Assembly (NCBI RefSeq): GCF_014647055.1
Contig: NZ_BMOL01000002.1
Location: forward strand, 270,917 to 334,916
Direction of reading: 5' to 3'
Length of the DNA: 64,000 bases
Source of the DNA: Deinococcus aerolatus
Lineage (GTDB): Bacteria > Deinococcota > Deinococci > Deinococcales > Deinococcaceae
The notes under the pieces were generated by a model. The model saw only the letters and a list, made by a program, of their open reading frames with translations. It was not told where the DNA came from and searched no databases. Below are positions 44,818-53,989 of this stretch, piece after piece. The position numbers and the translations under genes are program-made. Each line of letters starts with the position of its first letter. Positions within the stretch are counted from its first letter, which is position 1.

Positions 44818-47800
44818 TCATGCGCCCCGCGGCGCCGGGAGGGTGCAAAAGAAGGTCGTGCCGGCGCCCGGCGTACTCTCCAGCCACAACTGGCCCCCAT
44901 GCCGCTCGACAATCTTGCGGGCGATCGACAGCCCGATGCCGCTGCCCTCGTACTGCTCGCGGGTGTGCAGCCGCTGGAAGATCGTGAAGATGCGCTCGAA
45001 ATATTCGGGCGCGACCCCGATGCCGTTGTCCTGCACGCTGAAGCGCACCCAGTCCCCGCCCCGCGTGGCCTCGACGTGCACGGTGGGCGGGCGCCCGGCG
45101 TGGGCGAACTTCAGGGCGTTGCCGATCAGGTTCTGGAACAGCTGGTGCAGCTGGGACGCGTTGCCCAGCACGTCTGGCACCTGGCCCAGAACAACCTCCC
45201 CGCCAGCCTGCTGAATCTGCGCGTCCAGGTCGTGCCTCACCTGGGTCAGAAGGGTGGTCATGTTCACCCGCACAGGCGGCGCCGCGCCGCTGGCCACCCG
45301 CGAGAACGCCAGAAGATCGTGCAGCAGCTGGGACATCCGGGCCGTGCCCTCGCCCATCATACGGATGTACAGCTGGCCCTTATCGTCGATCTGCCCGGCA
45401 TAGCGGCTGGCCAGCAGCTGCGAGAAGCTGGTCACCGTCCGCAAGGGTTCTTGCAGGTCATGGCTGGCGACGTACGCGAACTGTTCGAGCTCGGCATTGG
45501 ACCGGCGAAGTTCCTCGTTGGCCCGTTTCAGCGTCTCCTCAGCCCGCTGGCGTTCGGTCACGTCCCGGAACACCAGCACCGAGCCTCCCGTCTCCCCTGC
45601 CTCGTTCAGGATGGGCGTGCTGATGTACTCCACCGGAAAGGAACTTCCGTCAGCGCGCCAGAACACCTCGTCTGCTCCAGTGTGAACTGAGCCGTCCGCG
45701 AAGCTTGCGTAGATGCCGCACTGCTCCTGGGGGAAGGGAGAACCGTCCGGGTACGAGTGGTGAATCAGCGCGTGTTGCGGGCGGCCCACAAAATCTGACG
45801 CTGCGTAGCCCAGCATCTTCAGTGCCGCGGGATTGGCCAGCATGGTGCGCCCCTGCCGGTCTATGGTCGTCAGGCCCTCCCCGATGCTGTTCAGCACCAG
45901 TTCGTTGAACCGCGACACCCGGGTCAGTTCCGCCACGCCCCGCGCGCGCTCCAGGGCCAGCCCCAGACTGCGCACCACGGTGACCATCACCGCCTTGTCG
46001 GTGCCGGTCCAGGTGCGGGCGTCGAACAGCACGAAGCAGATGATGCCCACGATCTCACCGTTCACGAACACCGGCAGGGTGGCCACGGTGTTGACGTGCT
46101 GCACGATGGCCGCGTCGGTGTCGCTGCCCCGCTGATACGTGTCTTGGTAGAAGGGTTGACGGGTCGTCCAGGGCACGACCAGGCTCTGCGGGCCGTCGTA
46201 CGGGAAGCCCGCGTCGATCACCGCCTGGAGCGCCTCCCCTTCACCAGGCATGCGGCCCAGAGCCCCGGTCTGCACTGTGTTGCGCCACAACCCGCTGCGG
46301 CGTTCGTAGTACAGCGCGTAGCCCGGCGTCAGCAGCGACATCACCACCTCCTGGGCGCGCGCCACCAGGGTGGGTGTCTCCACCTCCACGCTCAGGTCGC
46401 GGGTGAGGTTGGCAAAGCCCTCCAGTGCCCGGGAGCGCGCGTCGAGTTCGGCGTTCTGTTCCTGGAGACGCCGGGTGATTTCCGTGCGGTCCAGCGTGAG
46501 ATCCAGGCCGCGCACCACTGCCTGAATCAGGGCTTTCTCGCGCTCCTGCCACGCATGGGCGTCGCGGGTGCCCGCGGCGAAGAGGCTGCGCGTCTGGCCG
46601 TTCACGACCAGCGGCAAAAGAGCGACGGCGCCGTACGCCACCGTGCTGGGCAGACCGTTGCCTTCCGCCTCCCACCCGTCGGCAAACACCGCGGCGCGCG
46701 TGTGCGCCGCCTTTTTGAAGTCGGGGGCGTCAACGGGAACGCCCGCCTGAATTTCTGCGGCAACCTCGGGCGGCACATCGTCAGACCACACCCGCGCAGT
46801 CCACAATTCACCGTCCAGTTCGTAGTACGCCACGCTCACGTGCGGCAGCCCCGCGCGCACCACCTTCACGGCCTGGCGCGCCAGCGCCAGCACGTCGCTC
46901 TCGCTGCCCACCGCGGTCTTGTACGCGACGAAGGCGTCGAGCGCCGCGCGTTGCTCCTCAATCTGCTGCGCGTAGGACTCGAGTTGCGCGGTGTTCTGGG
47001 TGCGCTCCAGGGCCTGACCGAGGGTGCCCGCCGCGCGGCGCAGCAGGTCGCGGTCGCCCCCTGGCCAGGGCTCGGCCTCCGAGCGCCGCCAGACACACAG
47101 GAACCCAGCCACGCTGCCCCCGGGCGTGTGAATAGGCTCCACCGCAAACGCCCGCATGGGCAGGCTGGTGGGCCCGCCCCAGGCCACGCAGTCATCGGCG
47201 TGGTACTCCCCCTCGTCCGTGCGGGCGACCCTGGCCAGCACGGGCACCTCCACCAGAGCGGCGCCCCCGGCCTGCAAGTGCGCCGCCGCGGGCAGGACTT
47301 CCCCCCAGCTGGCCGCCGCCTCCAGGGCGCCGCGCCCCAGTTGCACGACCATGGCGCTGCTCAAGCCCAGCCCCTGGGCCAGGGGCTCCAGGGCCAGGGC
47401 CGCCACAGCGTCCGGCGAGCGGGCGCCTTGCAACGCGTCACCCAGGGTGGCCAGGACTTCGGCGCGGGCCCTGGCCTGCTCGAGCTCCAGGGTGCGCGCG
47501 GCCACCTGACCTTGCAGGGCCGCCGAGTGGCGCCCACGGCCCAGGGCCAGGGCGCACTGCGTGCTCAGGATGCTCAGGAAGCGCTTTTCTCCTGGAGTGA
47601 AGTGATGCGGTTCGCGGAACTCCAGCATGATGACGCCCAGGGCCTGCCCCGCCAGCACCATCGGCAGGACGGCGCTGGCCACCGGGATCACAGCACTGCT
47701 ACGCTGCTCGAACCCGGGATACGCCGCCGTCAACTTGTCCTCGTCCTCGAAGAACAATGCGACCTGCTGTTTCAGGGCGTCCCCAGCAGGCACGCGGTCG

Positions 47801-48054
47801 TCCAGCCGGCCACCTTGCCAGACCGTCCGCGCACCGTCCGCGTGCCCATGCGTGGCCGCGATCTCGAGGCAATCGCCCGCGGGGCTTACCAGCAGAACGG
47901 CGCCGGCAACCGCGCCCACCGCCTCCAGGGCAGGCCGGAGGACGATGTCGAAGACCTGCGCGGAAGTGGTGGCAGCAGCGAGGGCTTCGGTGACGTCCTG
48001 GAGGTGCTCAGCCAGGGAGGAAGGCGCGGCGGGCGCCCCGATAAGATCGGGCAT
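44818..48054 (-). CDS. soluble multi-GAF/PAS sensor histidine kinase
   Basis: 1078 residues from ATG 48054 (MPDLIGAPAAPSSLAEHL); the open frame begins 135 bases earlier without support. Four GAF-like domains lie at about 20-165, 190-350, 370-540 and 560-710 (typical ends LGVIMLEFREPHHFTPGEKRF and VGIICFVLFDARTW). A PAS domain follows at 725-850 (ILNEAGETGGSVLVFRDVTE). HisKA with the phospho-His is in FAYVASHDLQEPLRTVTSF near 882, and HATPase_c has GNALKFAH (N box), VQDNGIGV (G1) and GSGIGLSIARKIVERHGG (G2). There is no membrane segment. Phytochrome-like in layout, but no bilin-binding Cys/His set was recognised. The adjacent receiver gene is broken. Confidence 0.9.
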   Translation of the reverse strand: MPDLIGAPAAPSSLAEHLQDVTEALAAATTSAQVFDIVLRPALEAVGAVAGAVLLVSPAGDCLEIAATHGHADGARTVWQGGRLDDRVPAGDALKQQVALFFEDEDKLTAAYPGFEQRSSAVIPVASAVLPMVLAGQALGVIMLEFREPHHFTPGEKRFLSILSTQCALALGRGRHSAALQGQVAARTLELEQARARAEVLATLGDALQGARSPDAVAALALEPLAQGLGLSSAMVVQLGRGALEAAASWGEVLPAAAHLQAGGAALVEVPVLARVARTDEGEYHADDCVAWGGPTSLPMRAFAVEPIHTPGGSVAGFLCVWRRSEAEPWPGGDRDLLRRAAGTLGQALERTQNTAQLESYAQQIEEQRAALDAFVAYKTAVGSESDVLALARQAVKVVRAGLPHVSVAYYELDGELWTARVWSDDVPPEVAAEIQAGVPVDAPDFKKAAHTRAAVFADGWEAEGNGLPSTVAYGAVALLPLVVNGQTRSLFAAGTRDAHAWQEREKALIQAVVRGLDLTLDRTEITRRLQEQNAELDARSRALEGFANLTRDLSVEVETPTLVARAQEVVMSLLTPGYALYYERRSGLWRNTVQTGALGRMPGEGEALQAVIDAGFPYDGPQSLVVPWTTRQPFYQDTYQRGSDTDAAIVQHVNTVATLPVFVNGEIVGIICFVLFDARTWTGTDKAVMVTVVRSLGLALERARGVAELTRVSRFNELVLNSIGEGLTTIDRQGRTMLANPAALKMLGYAASDFVGRPQHALIHHSYPDGSPFPQEQCGIYASFADGSVHTGADEVFWRADGSSFPVEYISTPILNEAGETGGSVLVFRDVTERQRAEETLKRANEELRRSNAELEQFAYVASHDLQEPLRTVTSFSQLLASRYAGQIDDKGQLYIRMMGEGTARMSQLLHDLLAFSRVASGAAPPVRVNMTTLLTQVRHDLDAQIQQAGGEVVLGQVPDVLGNASQLHQLFQNLIGNALKFAHAGRPPTVHVEATRGGDWVRFSVQDNGIGVAPEYFERIFTIFQRLHTREQYEGSGIGLSIARKIVERHGGQLWLESTPGAGTTFFCTLPAPRGA

Positions 48055-48248
48055 CCGCGCAGCATAGCGCCCGACAGGAATGCCGCATCCAGGACACACA
48101 AAATGCAAAGCGATGTCTGCCGTGACCCGACTTCGCTCAACCCATTCGTCAAGGCAGGGGCTGGCGCAAGCCTGAGATGCAGCCTGCAAGCCACCTGACG
48201 CCTGCGGGTGCAGATATCAGGACTCACCCTGGCAGGTGGGCCGGCGGG

Positions 48249-48761
48249 TCACTGCTGGTGCCGGCGCCACCAGCGCTCGCCTCGGAGGTGGCATTCGAGA
48301 TACGCCGTGTTCACGTGGGCGTCGACCGGGACGTAGGCGCTGAATCCCGCGCGGTCCAGCAGCGCCAGCGAACGGCTGTTGTCGGCGTCGGGTCTGGCCC
48401 ACAGGCGCACGAAGCCTACAGTGCGCGGCGCCGAGCCAGTCGCCCACCTCGCCCGTGTCCCGCTCGGCCAATTTCACGTCCAGAGCGCCCACCACGTGTG
48501 CTGCGTCGTCAAACAGCAGGAACACGAAGTGCGTGCCGTCCCGCCAGCCCGCCGCGGCCGAGGTCAGAAAGCCTCCGCCCCCGTGACGGCATAGGGCTGT
48601 CCTTGCCGGCGGGCGCGGAACAGGCCGTCATACACGAGCGGTTCGTTGCATACGGCTGCAACTTCGACGGCGCGCAGGAGGGTGTAGTTATGTCCGGTCA
48701 GTGGGTGGCGCAGCTGGACGCGCAGGTTCTGGGAAAAGACGGACAGAAATGTGGTGTTCAT
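48249..48761 (-). pseudogene. GNAT acetyltransferase, frameshifted and internally deleted
   Basis: The minus strand carries three pieces in three frames: 48761-48564 (MNTTFLSVFSQNLRVQLRHP and so on), then LTSAAAGWRDGTHFVFLLFD with GEVGDWLGA, then from about 48420 VGFVRLWARPDADNSRSLAL and LLDRAGFSAYVPVDAHVNTA, ending at 48249. The last piece is the typical GNAT C-terminus (N.RS..LL..AGF). The first frame change lies at a GGGGG run near 48575; adding one G restores it. Between WLGA and GFVRLW about 25-30 residues, including the acetyl-CoA loop, appear to be missing. The gene is therefore dead. Confidence 0.8.
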
Positions 48762-49235
48762 GGAGGGCTCCCGATCGCCCGGGAAGCGCCCTGAATTTGA
48801 AAGGGTCTGGGCTGCTGGTATGCCGGACCCCAGAAGCCAGTCCTGGCCACCTCAGCGGCAGGCCAGCGACCCCCGCGCAGGTTCCGGGTTGCACCGGTTC
48901 CAAGAAATGGCGGACGATGGAGTTTGGGAAGGAAATTCTCACGGACTGCACCGTGCTGGCACGCCCACTGGGCAGGGCGGGGCCTGGGGCCCCACGGCAA
49001 CAGGAAGGCATCCTCCGCAAAAAGCCGTCCCTGAGGCAGCGCAAGGCATGTCCACACTATAAAAAAGGGCTGCTGTCGAAGGCAGGGAAGTGTACCTGGA
49101 GAAGTCTGGACATTCGCGGACCGCGTCTGTCACGCCTTTGGGCCGTCCTCGCCCGACACGCCGGCGCCTGCATGAGAGTGCCCCGCAACCAGGGCGTTCT
49201 GGCATGGGTGTGAACCTGACCCAGGGCACCCCAAA

Positions 49236-50378
49236 ATGGCCACCATGCCCCTCTCCCCTCCCCCCCATTCTGCCCGGAAAGCGGCCACGTCACCGAACGT
49301 CCGCACCATCGCCCGGGCCGCGGTGGCCCGTGGTGTGGACCGCAACCAGCCGTTCCAGCAGCAGTCCCCGCTGCTGAACCAGGTGGCGGTGTCGCTGCTG
49401 AATGACCTCCACCACGCCCGTCAGCGCGCCCAGGCGGCGGAGCGGCAGACCCTCGGGTGGACCCCCGACCTGGCGTACGACGAGCTGAGTGGAGAGTGGC
49501 ACGAGATCGCTGGCCCGCCTGAGGATCCCGCGGGCCCCGTGACACTGGGCGGGCTGGCCGGTCTGGTCACCCAGGCGCGCTTGTGGTCCGCCGGGCAGGG
49601 TGAGCTGCCGGCGACGTCCCGTGGGCTGCTGACCGCCGTGGCCCTGGTGGGGGCGCTGATCACCGGCCGCGCGCCCGGTCAGGCCCCCAGCGCGTTCATG
49701 GTCACCCGCGGCGTGCTCGCCCAACTGGGCGGCTGCAGCGAGAAGACGATCGACCGCTGCGTGCGTGACGCGCGCGTGAACGCGGCCGGGCTGCTGCTGC
49801 GGGGACACGCGCAGATCACGCGCTGCGGCGCCGCGAGCGGCTAGGCGCGCTACGACGGGAGCCTGGTGCAGCTCACCCCCGGCGGCGCGGCCGAGCACAG
49901 CCGGGGCCACGCGGCGCTGGCCTGGCGGCTGGCCGCGCAGTGGCGCCCGGCGTTCGGGCTGGACATCGATACGCACCAGGGCGCCGCCGGCGCGCTGCGC
50001 GGGGCGGTGCGCGACCTGCGTTTGCGCGCCTGCCTGGGCGACACCGCCGCGGCGTGGCTGGGCCTGCAGGCAGCCATGGCGGCGCTGCTCGCACTCGACC
50101 CGGAAGGCTATTTCGAGTGGATGCGGGAGACCGAGAACCTGCTCGATCTCGCGGAGATGCGCGAAGCGGAGCGCAGCGGCAAAGCCGGCGTGCGCTTCCC
50201 TGCCGGTCAGCCCCAACAGGCGCCGGTGGCCGTGAACGCCCAGGACACGCCGCTGCCCCGGCCGGGAGACCCGGCGGAGGACGGCTGGGGCGGCATCGAG
50301 TATTTCGAGGAAGGGTTGCCGGACCTGCATGGCTGGCTCCGCCGCGTCGAGGCGTATTTCAGTGGAACCGATTCCTGA
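49236..50378 (+). pseudogene. HTH protein, possibly plasmid replication-related, split by in-frame TAG
   Basis: From ATG 49236 a 202-residue frame ends in TAG at 49842-49844. The same frame then continues without shift (ARYDGSLVQLTPGGAAEHSR) to a stop at 50378. Joined, it is about 380 residues. Residues 150-185 look like a winged-helix or HTH unit (AFMVTRGVLAQLGGCSEKTI, then DRCVRDARVNAAG). The second half is helical. I cannot name the family; the HTH plus long helical tail resembles plasmid replication or partition proteins. The stretch 48762-49235 upstream has no gene I can support. A GTG at 49866 could still start the second half. Confidence 0.6.
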
Positions 50379-50506
50379 AGGGACTGGAGGCCTGGCAGGT
50401 TCCGCAGCCGCTGACGTTGGTCATCCCCCCCTCCTGTACCTACAGGCTGGCGGGAAGCGATCCTCTGAGCGATCGCCCCATCAGCCTTTGCAGCGCCCAA
50501 CCGTCT

Positions 50507-50539
50507 GGCGCCGTCGAACGCCGTGCGACGGCGCCTTTC
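50507..50539 (+). terminator. rho-independent terminator
   Basis: GGCGCCGTCG and CGACGGCGCC form a perfect 10-pair stem with a 9-base loop, followed by TTTCT. It lies about 130 bases after the split HTH gene. Confidence 0.88.
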
Positions 50540-50556
50540 TGGCGGTTTTGATCAGG

Positions 50557-51330
50557 GTGATCAAGTTGGCCGATTCGCCTACGCTCAAGCTGCTGACGTC
50601 GCGGCTGGATCTTCGGCAGGATTTGTTCAGCTGGGCATGTCATCTTTCCGGTCAACTGCCGATCGTCGCGCGGCACTTGGACAGACAACTTCCCCCGGAT
50701 CGGTGCCGGATCATGGCCTTCGCCATTCCCGCTCGAACTGCCGGACGAACGTATTGTGATAAGAACGATCGCTGTATTGCACTCAGCAAAATTCTTGTTG
50801 GAGTCGCGCTACCCCCAGCCCAGCAGCATCGCGCTTACTTGGCTCTGCGGCAATTGCTGCCTCACGCAACCCAGAACGCGCTCACTGATGGAATTGTGTA
50901 CGACCCACACGACGGCACTATCCTCGCCCTCTCTCCCACGACTCCTCACATTCTGGCCGCGGCCCTGCGCCCATTGATACAGGACCCAGACCGCACTGCC
51001 CGGGCAGTGCGCACGATGACACGGTGGACCCTGGCTGAGGCTGGTGGACCAGAGGAAGTAGCCTTCACCCTGAACCGGCTTGAAAAAGAATGGGAAAGTG
51101 TTCACAACCTGTACTGCCACATCAAAAGTCGCTGCCGCAAAATGGACTTTACCCTTCCCTGGTCTGATGCTGATCACGACGAATGCGAACGTGTGTCCAG
51201 AAATCTCTGCAGGAAGATTTCAATCTCCTCCTGCGCAATCGATTCGCTCGCCAAGGAATACGGCGTGGAGTCGGCCGGACATGCCATGTACCTTCTCGTC
51301 CGTGAGTACCGGAGCCGCGAACAATCTTGA
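50557..51330 (+). CDS. hypothetical protein, lower GC than its surroundings
   Basis: 257 residues if started at GTG 50557, just after the terminator; the frame is open to 50329 but that part overlaps the HTH gene and the terminator. It contains DLFSWACHLSGQLPIVARHL, then RIMAFAIPARTAGRTYCDKN, VYDPHDGTILALSPTTPHIL and a C-terminal LAKEYGVESAGHAMYLLVRE. Several Cys (YCDKNDRC, CHIKSRC, NLC) are noteworthy. Base composition is less GC-rich than nearby genes, suggesting recent arrival. No family recognised. Confidence 0.55.
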   Translation: MIKLADSPTLKLLTSRLDLRQDLFSWACHLSGQLPIVARHLDRQLPPDRCRIMAFAIPARTAGRTYCDKNDRCIALSKILVGVALPPAQQHRAYLALRQLLPHATQNALTDGIVYDPHDGTILALSPTTPHILAAALRPLIQDPDRTARAVRTMTRWTLAEAGGPEEVAFTLNRLEKEWESVHNLYCHIKSRCRKMDFTLPWSDADHDECERVSRNLCRKISISSCAIDSLAKEYGVESAGHAMYLLVREYRSREQS

Positions 51331-51393
51331 GCTCCGGTATTAAGGATTTAGAGCGGTTGAGTGCCCTTAGACCGCTAAGCCCTCGATGCTTTT

Positions 51394-51714
51394 TTATTCC
51401 ATTTCGGCCACCAACGCAGTCACGATGATGGCCGTCGAAACAGCGTCCAGGTCCATGTAAAGCCCGTCAGAGGAAGCATCAGGTCCAGGCCCGTCAGAGC
51501 CTGCATTGCGCTGCGTCCCGGAACCGCATTGCCGGATAGAAAAGCGCTCACCCGCACAGCGCCCGGTCCATTCAGCCGCGAGCGCGAGCGCGCCGGCCAG
51601 CTGCCCATCCGTCAGCCGCAGGCCTAGAGTCACCGCGTCCGGGTGCAGCGGCGGTCCAGCGAGGATCATGCCCAGAAAAGCGCCCCGCGCGTGCCCTTCA
51701 GGCGTGACAGTCAT
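51394..51714 (-). CDS. hypothetical protein
   Basis: 106 residues from ATG 51714, starting MTVTPEGHARGAFLGMILAG and continuing PDAVTLGLRLTDGQLAGALA, then a Gly/Asp-rich loop and a hydrophobic end VSTAIIVTALVAEME. It reads as an ordinary small cytoplasmic protein. No motif recognised. It is convergent with the gene at 50557. The 433 bases to 52147 show no other gene, only a short CTCCGAC/GTCGGAG stem near 52015-52045. Confidence 0.5.
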   Translation of the reverse strand: MTVTPEGHARGAFLGMILAGPPLHPDAVTLGLRLTDGQLAGALALAAEWTGRCAGERFSIRQCGSGTQRNAGSDGPGPDASSDGLYMDLDAVSTAIIVTALVAEME

Positions 51715-52147
51715 GTCGCTTCCAGTAGGTCATTCGGTCGCCGGAGTTCAAAATCGGCTTCACGTCCACATTCCGTTCTAAATCCAGTTCCAACACAGCT
51801 CCCCCGTCCACTTCCAGCACCCTGTCACACCGCCCTGTCGGAAGTTCGCCCCATCTGCCCTCGCGCGTACGCAGCGTCGCCCCTTGCCTCCAACATTTGT
51901 CACGCGCTGAGGCGAATCTCCCCGAGATTCAAGTGCGCTGCAACAGCCGCCTCGAAAAATGTGCGCCAGGACAAAACACGTCGGCGCGGGGGGGTAAAGG
52001 GCGGGGCTCCGACTCTAGCCTGAACCTGCGTCGGAGAAAGCTCGGCCCTATCAGGAAATCTGACCCACCTGCGCCCGGCGCTCCGGGTACCCAGCTGACG
52101 ACCCGAGCTGGAAATTCTACCGCCCCCATTCACTCCAGAGAGGACCA

Positions 52148-52922
52148 ATGATGACAAACTACCCCCCAGACCGCCCGTCTTGGCGCCGATCTTGCGGCGA
52201 CCGCTCGCCGCCTGACCACCCCAGACCTGATCGTCGTGGCCATCGTGATGCGCGCCAACGTGGTGGCCGCAGAAGACGGTGGCGATCCGGACACCGAGGC
52301 CGATCGCGGCGCTGAAGTGCTGCTCGGAAATGCCAATTTCGGCAAGGCGCACCGCGACTATGTGGCCGCCCGCGCCCTGGCCGCGCTGGCGCTGGCGCTG
52401 GGCAACGCCGTGATCCTGGCTGCCGCCGTCGCGTTTGATGAGCGCCCGGAAGTCGACGGGGGCCTGACCTGCCGCAACGAACTGTCGGGAGACTACGAGC
52501 GAGTGAGTGCTTATGAGCTGGTGAGATTCTCGCTGCGCTGGGGCGTGCTGGACGGTGACGTGCTGGTCGAATTCGACGCTGCAAAGGCTGTGGGGCCGGG
52601 TTCGATCGATACGTCTTACGGCTACCCAGTTCCGGATCACCGTCGGGTCACTGTGATCAATATGATCGAGAACGACGCGCTGGGCAGACACACTCCAGAC
52701 TGGGACGTAACCTATGAGGATGAACATGTGGTGGCGCTGCCCACCACCGCTCACGACCGCGCCAGGCTCTTGCTCTGCTACCGCGCGGGGTACGCGTTGA
52801 TGGTCCAGCAGTACTTCGACTGTGAGAACCCGGGCCTGAGCGACCTTGACGTGACCGCCGGAGAAGAGACCTTCATCCATTTCCCTGAGCTGATCGAACA
52901 GCACCGTCGCAAGTTCGAGTGA
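52148..52922 (+). pseudogene. hypothetical protein gene with probable A-run frameshift at its start
   Basis: A good ribosome site (AGAGAGGACCA) precedes ATGATGACAAACTACC at 52148, but that frame soon turns into shadow text. The protein-like frame, open from 52236 (GTG) to 52922, extends back in quality as TARLGADLAATARRLTTPDL before any start codon. Removing one A from the AAA run near 52155 joins the ATG to it (MTTTPQTARLG). The joined protein would be about 257 residues, with a helical ARALAALALALGNAVILAAA and an acidic C-terminus. If no frameshift exists, translation would begin at GTG 52236. No family recognised. Confidence 0.6.
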
Positions 52923-52978
52923 GACGAGTCAGGCCCGCCGCAACCTGCAGCTGGCCGCCCGGTAGCCCCGCCGCCGCT

Positions 52979-53044
52979 GGGCGCCCCCCTTTTGGCAGTC
53001 AGAAGCCGATGGACTACATGCGCGGCGGCAGGCTTCAGGACGGT
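52979..53044 (+). pseudogene. relic of a MbcA/ParS/Xre antitoxin C-terminal domain
   Basis: Plus-strand text RPPFGSQKPMDYMRGGRLQ matches RPPFGGQTPLTYMRQGGIP of the intact gene at 57448. The DNA also agrees (CCTTTTGGC, CTACATGCG). Nothing of the HTH part remains. It sits 90 bases from the end of the convergent primase gene, as the intact gene does in module 2. Confidence 0.7.
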
Positions 53045-53135
53045 GGGCGAGCCCTAAACGCCCACGCAGGGCTCTCGTGTGGTGGCCTGTCCACCTCCCC
53101 CCCTGTGCCCAAAATCGACTGCACGGCAGGCCTGG

Positions 53136-53951
53136 TCAGGCGGCCGGACTGCGCCACACGGACCCACCCAGTTCGAGCGCGTGCCGAATGGTGCGCTCCA
53201 GGTAATCGCCCTGCTGCCATTTCGGCCGGCGCAGCGCCGTGCCCTGCATCAGACGAGCCAATTGCTCCGGATCGGTGCAGTAGAACCTGAGCAGGCGCGC
53301 TGCGGCCAGCTCAGCCTCGCTGGCCGGTGGGTACCCCGGCCCGGCCCAGTCCCCGGTCTCCAGCAGCCCCCGCGCGCGGGCGCCGTTGGCCGCCGAGTAC
53401 AGCCGAGTCAGCACTTCACGGTCCGCCAGGGTGGGGGCCGCCGCCGGGGGCGCAACGCCCAGCTGCTCCAGCACAGGCCCCAGTGTGCCCAGCGCACAGC
53501 CTCGCCCACCCAGCGCCGCGCCGGTCACGGCCACGAACCCGCTCCCCAACACCTCGGTGCCCGCCTGCCGACGATTACGTGGCAGGCTGCCGCCCAGCCA
53601 CACATGGACGCCACCGCCGGGCGAGCGCTCCGCGTAGCCGGCAACGTCCCGCAGCAGGGTCTGGGCAGGACGGGTCAGCGGCGCGTCGAGATCGAGGACA
53701 GCCATCCCCAGATCCGGGGCCAGCACCACGCCCACGCCGCCGGCGCCGTGCCGGCGGGCCAGGTCATGGGCCTCCGCCAGTGTCACCCCGGCCCCACGGC
53801 AATCAATAGGCCGCAGGACGCCGGCTCTGGGGAGAGCCGGGACTTTGCCCACCTTGCCGTTCTCACGCGGCAGGGAGAGCCACGGGAGCCAGGTCTCCAG
53901 TTCCAGCAATTCCGCCGGCAGCGTGGTCTGCAGGTGATCGAGCCGGGGCAA
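53136..53951 (-). CDS. PrimPol-type primase/polymerase with COG4983-like C-terminus (module 1)
   Basis: About 272 residues if it starts at TTG 53951. The archaeo-eukaryotic primase fold is marked by AVLDLDAPLT (metal-binding DxD), ERSPGGGVHVWLGGSLPRNR (sxH motif) and GFVAVTGAALGGRG. The C-terminal 110 residues resemble the helix-bundle domain of NrS-1-type polymerases (EAELAAARLLRFYCTDPEQL, then ARLMQGTALRRPKW and YLERTIRHALELGG). It would prime or copy DNA for a mobile replicon. A better ribosome site and ATG lie at 53967 in another frame; one T less in the TTT run near 53952 would join them. Its relative in module 2 is at 58636. Confidence 0.8.
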   Translation of the reverse strand: MPRLDHLQTTLPAELLELETWLPWLSLPRENGKVGKVPALPRAGVLRPIDCRGAGVTLAEAHDLARRHGAGGVGVVLAPDLGMAVLDLDAPLTRPAQTLLRDVAGYAERSPGGGVHVWLGGSLPRNRRQAGTEVLGSGFVAVTGAALGGRGCALGTLGPVLEQLGVAPPAAAPTLADREVLTRLYSAANGARARGLLETGDWAGPGYPPASEAELAAARLLRFYCTDPEQLARLMQGTALRRPKWQQGDYLERTIRHALELGGSVWRSPAA

Positions 53952-53989
53952 AGTGGGAGAGCAACATGCTTTGCCCTCCCGGTTGTGCG

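Noticed and set aside
46096..48198. 700-residue plus-strand open frame
   Set aside because: Shadow of the sensor kinase; no motif and a biased composition.
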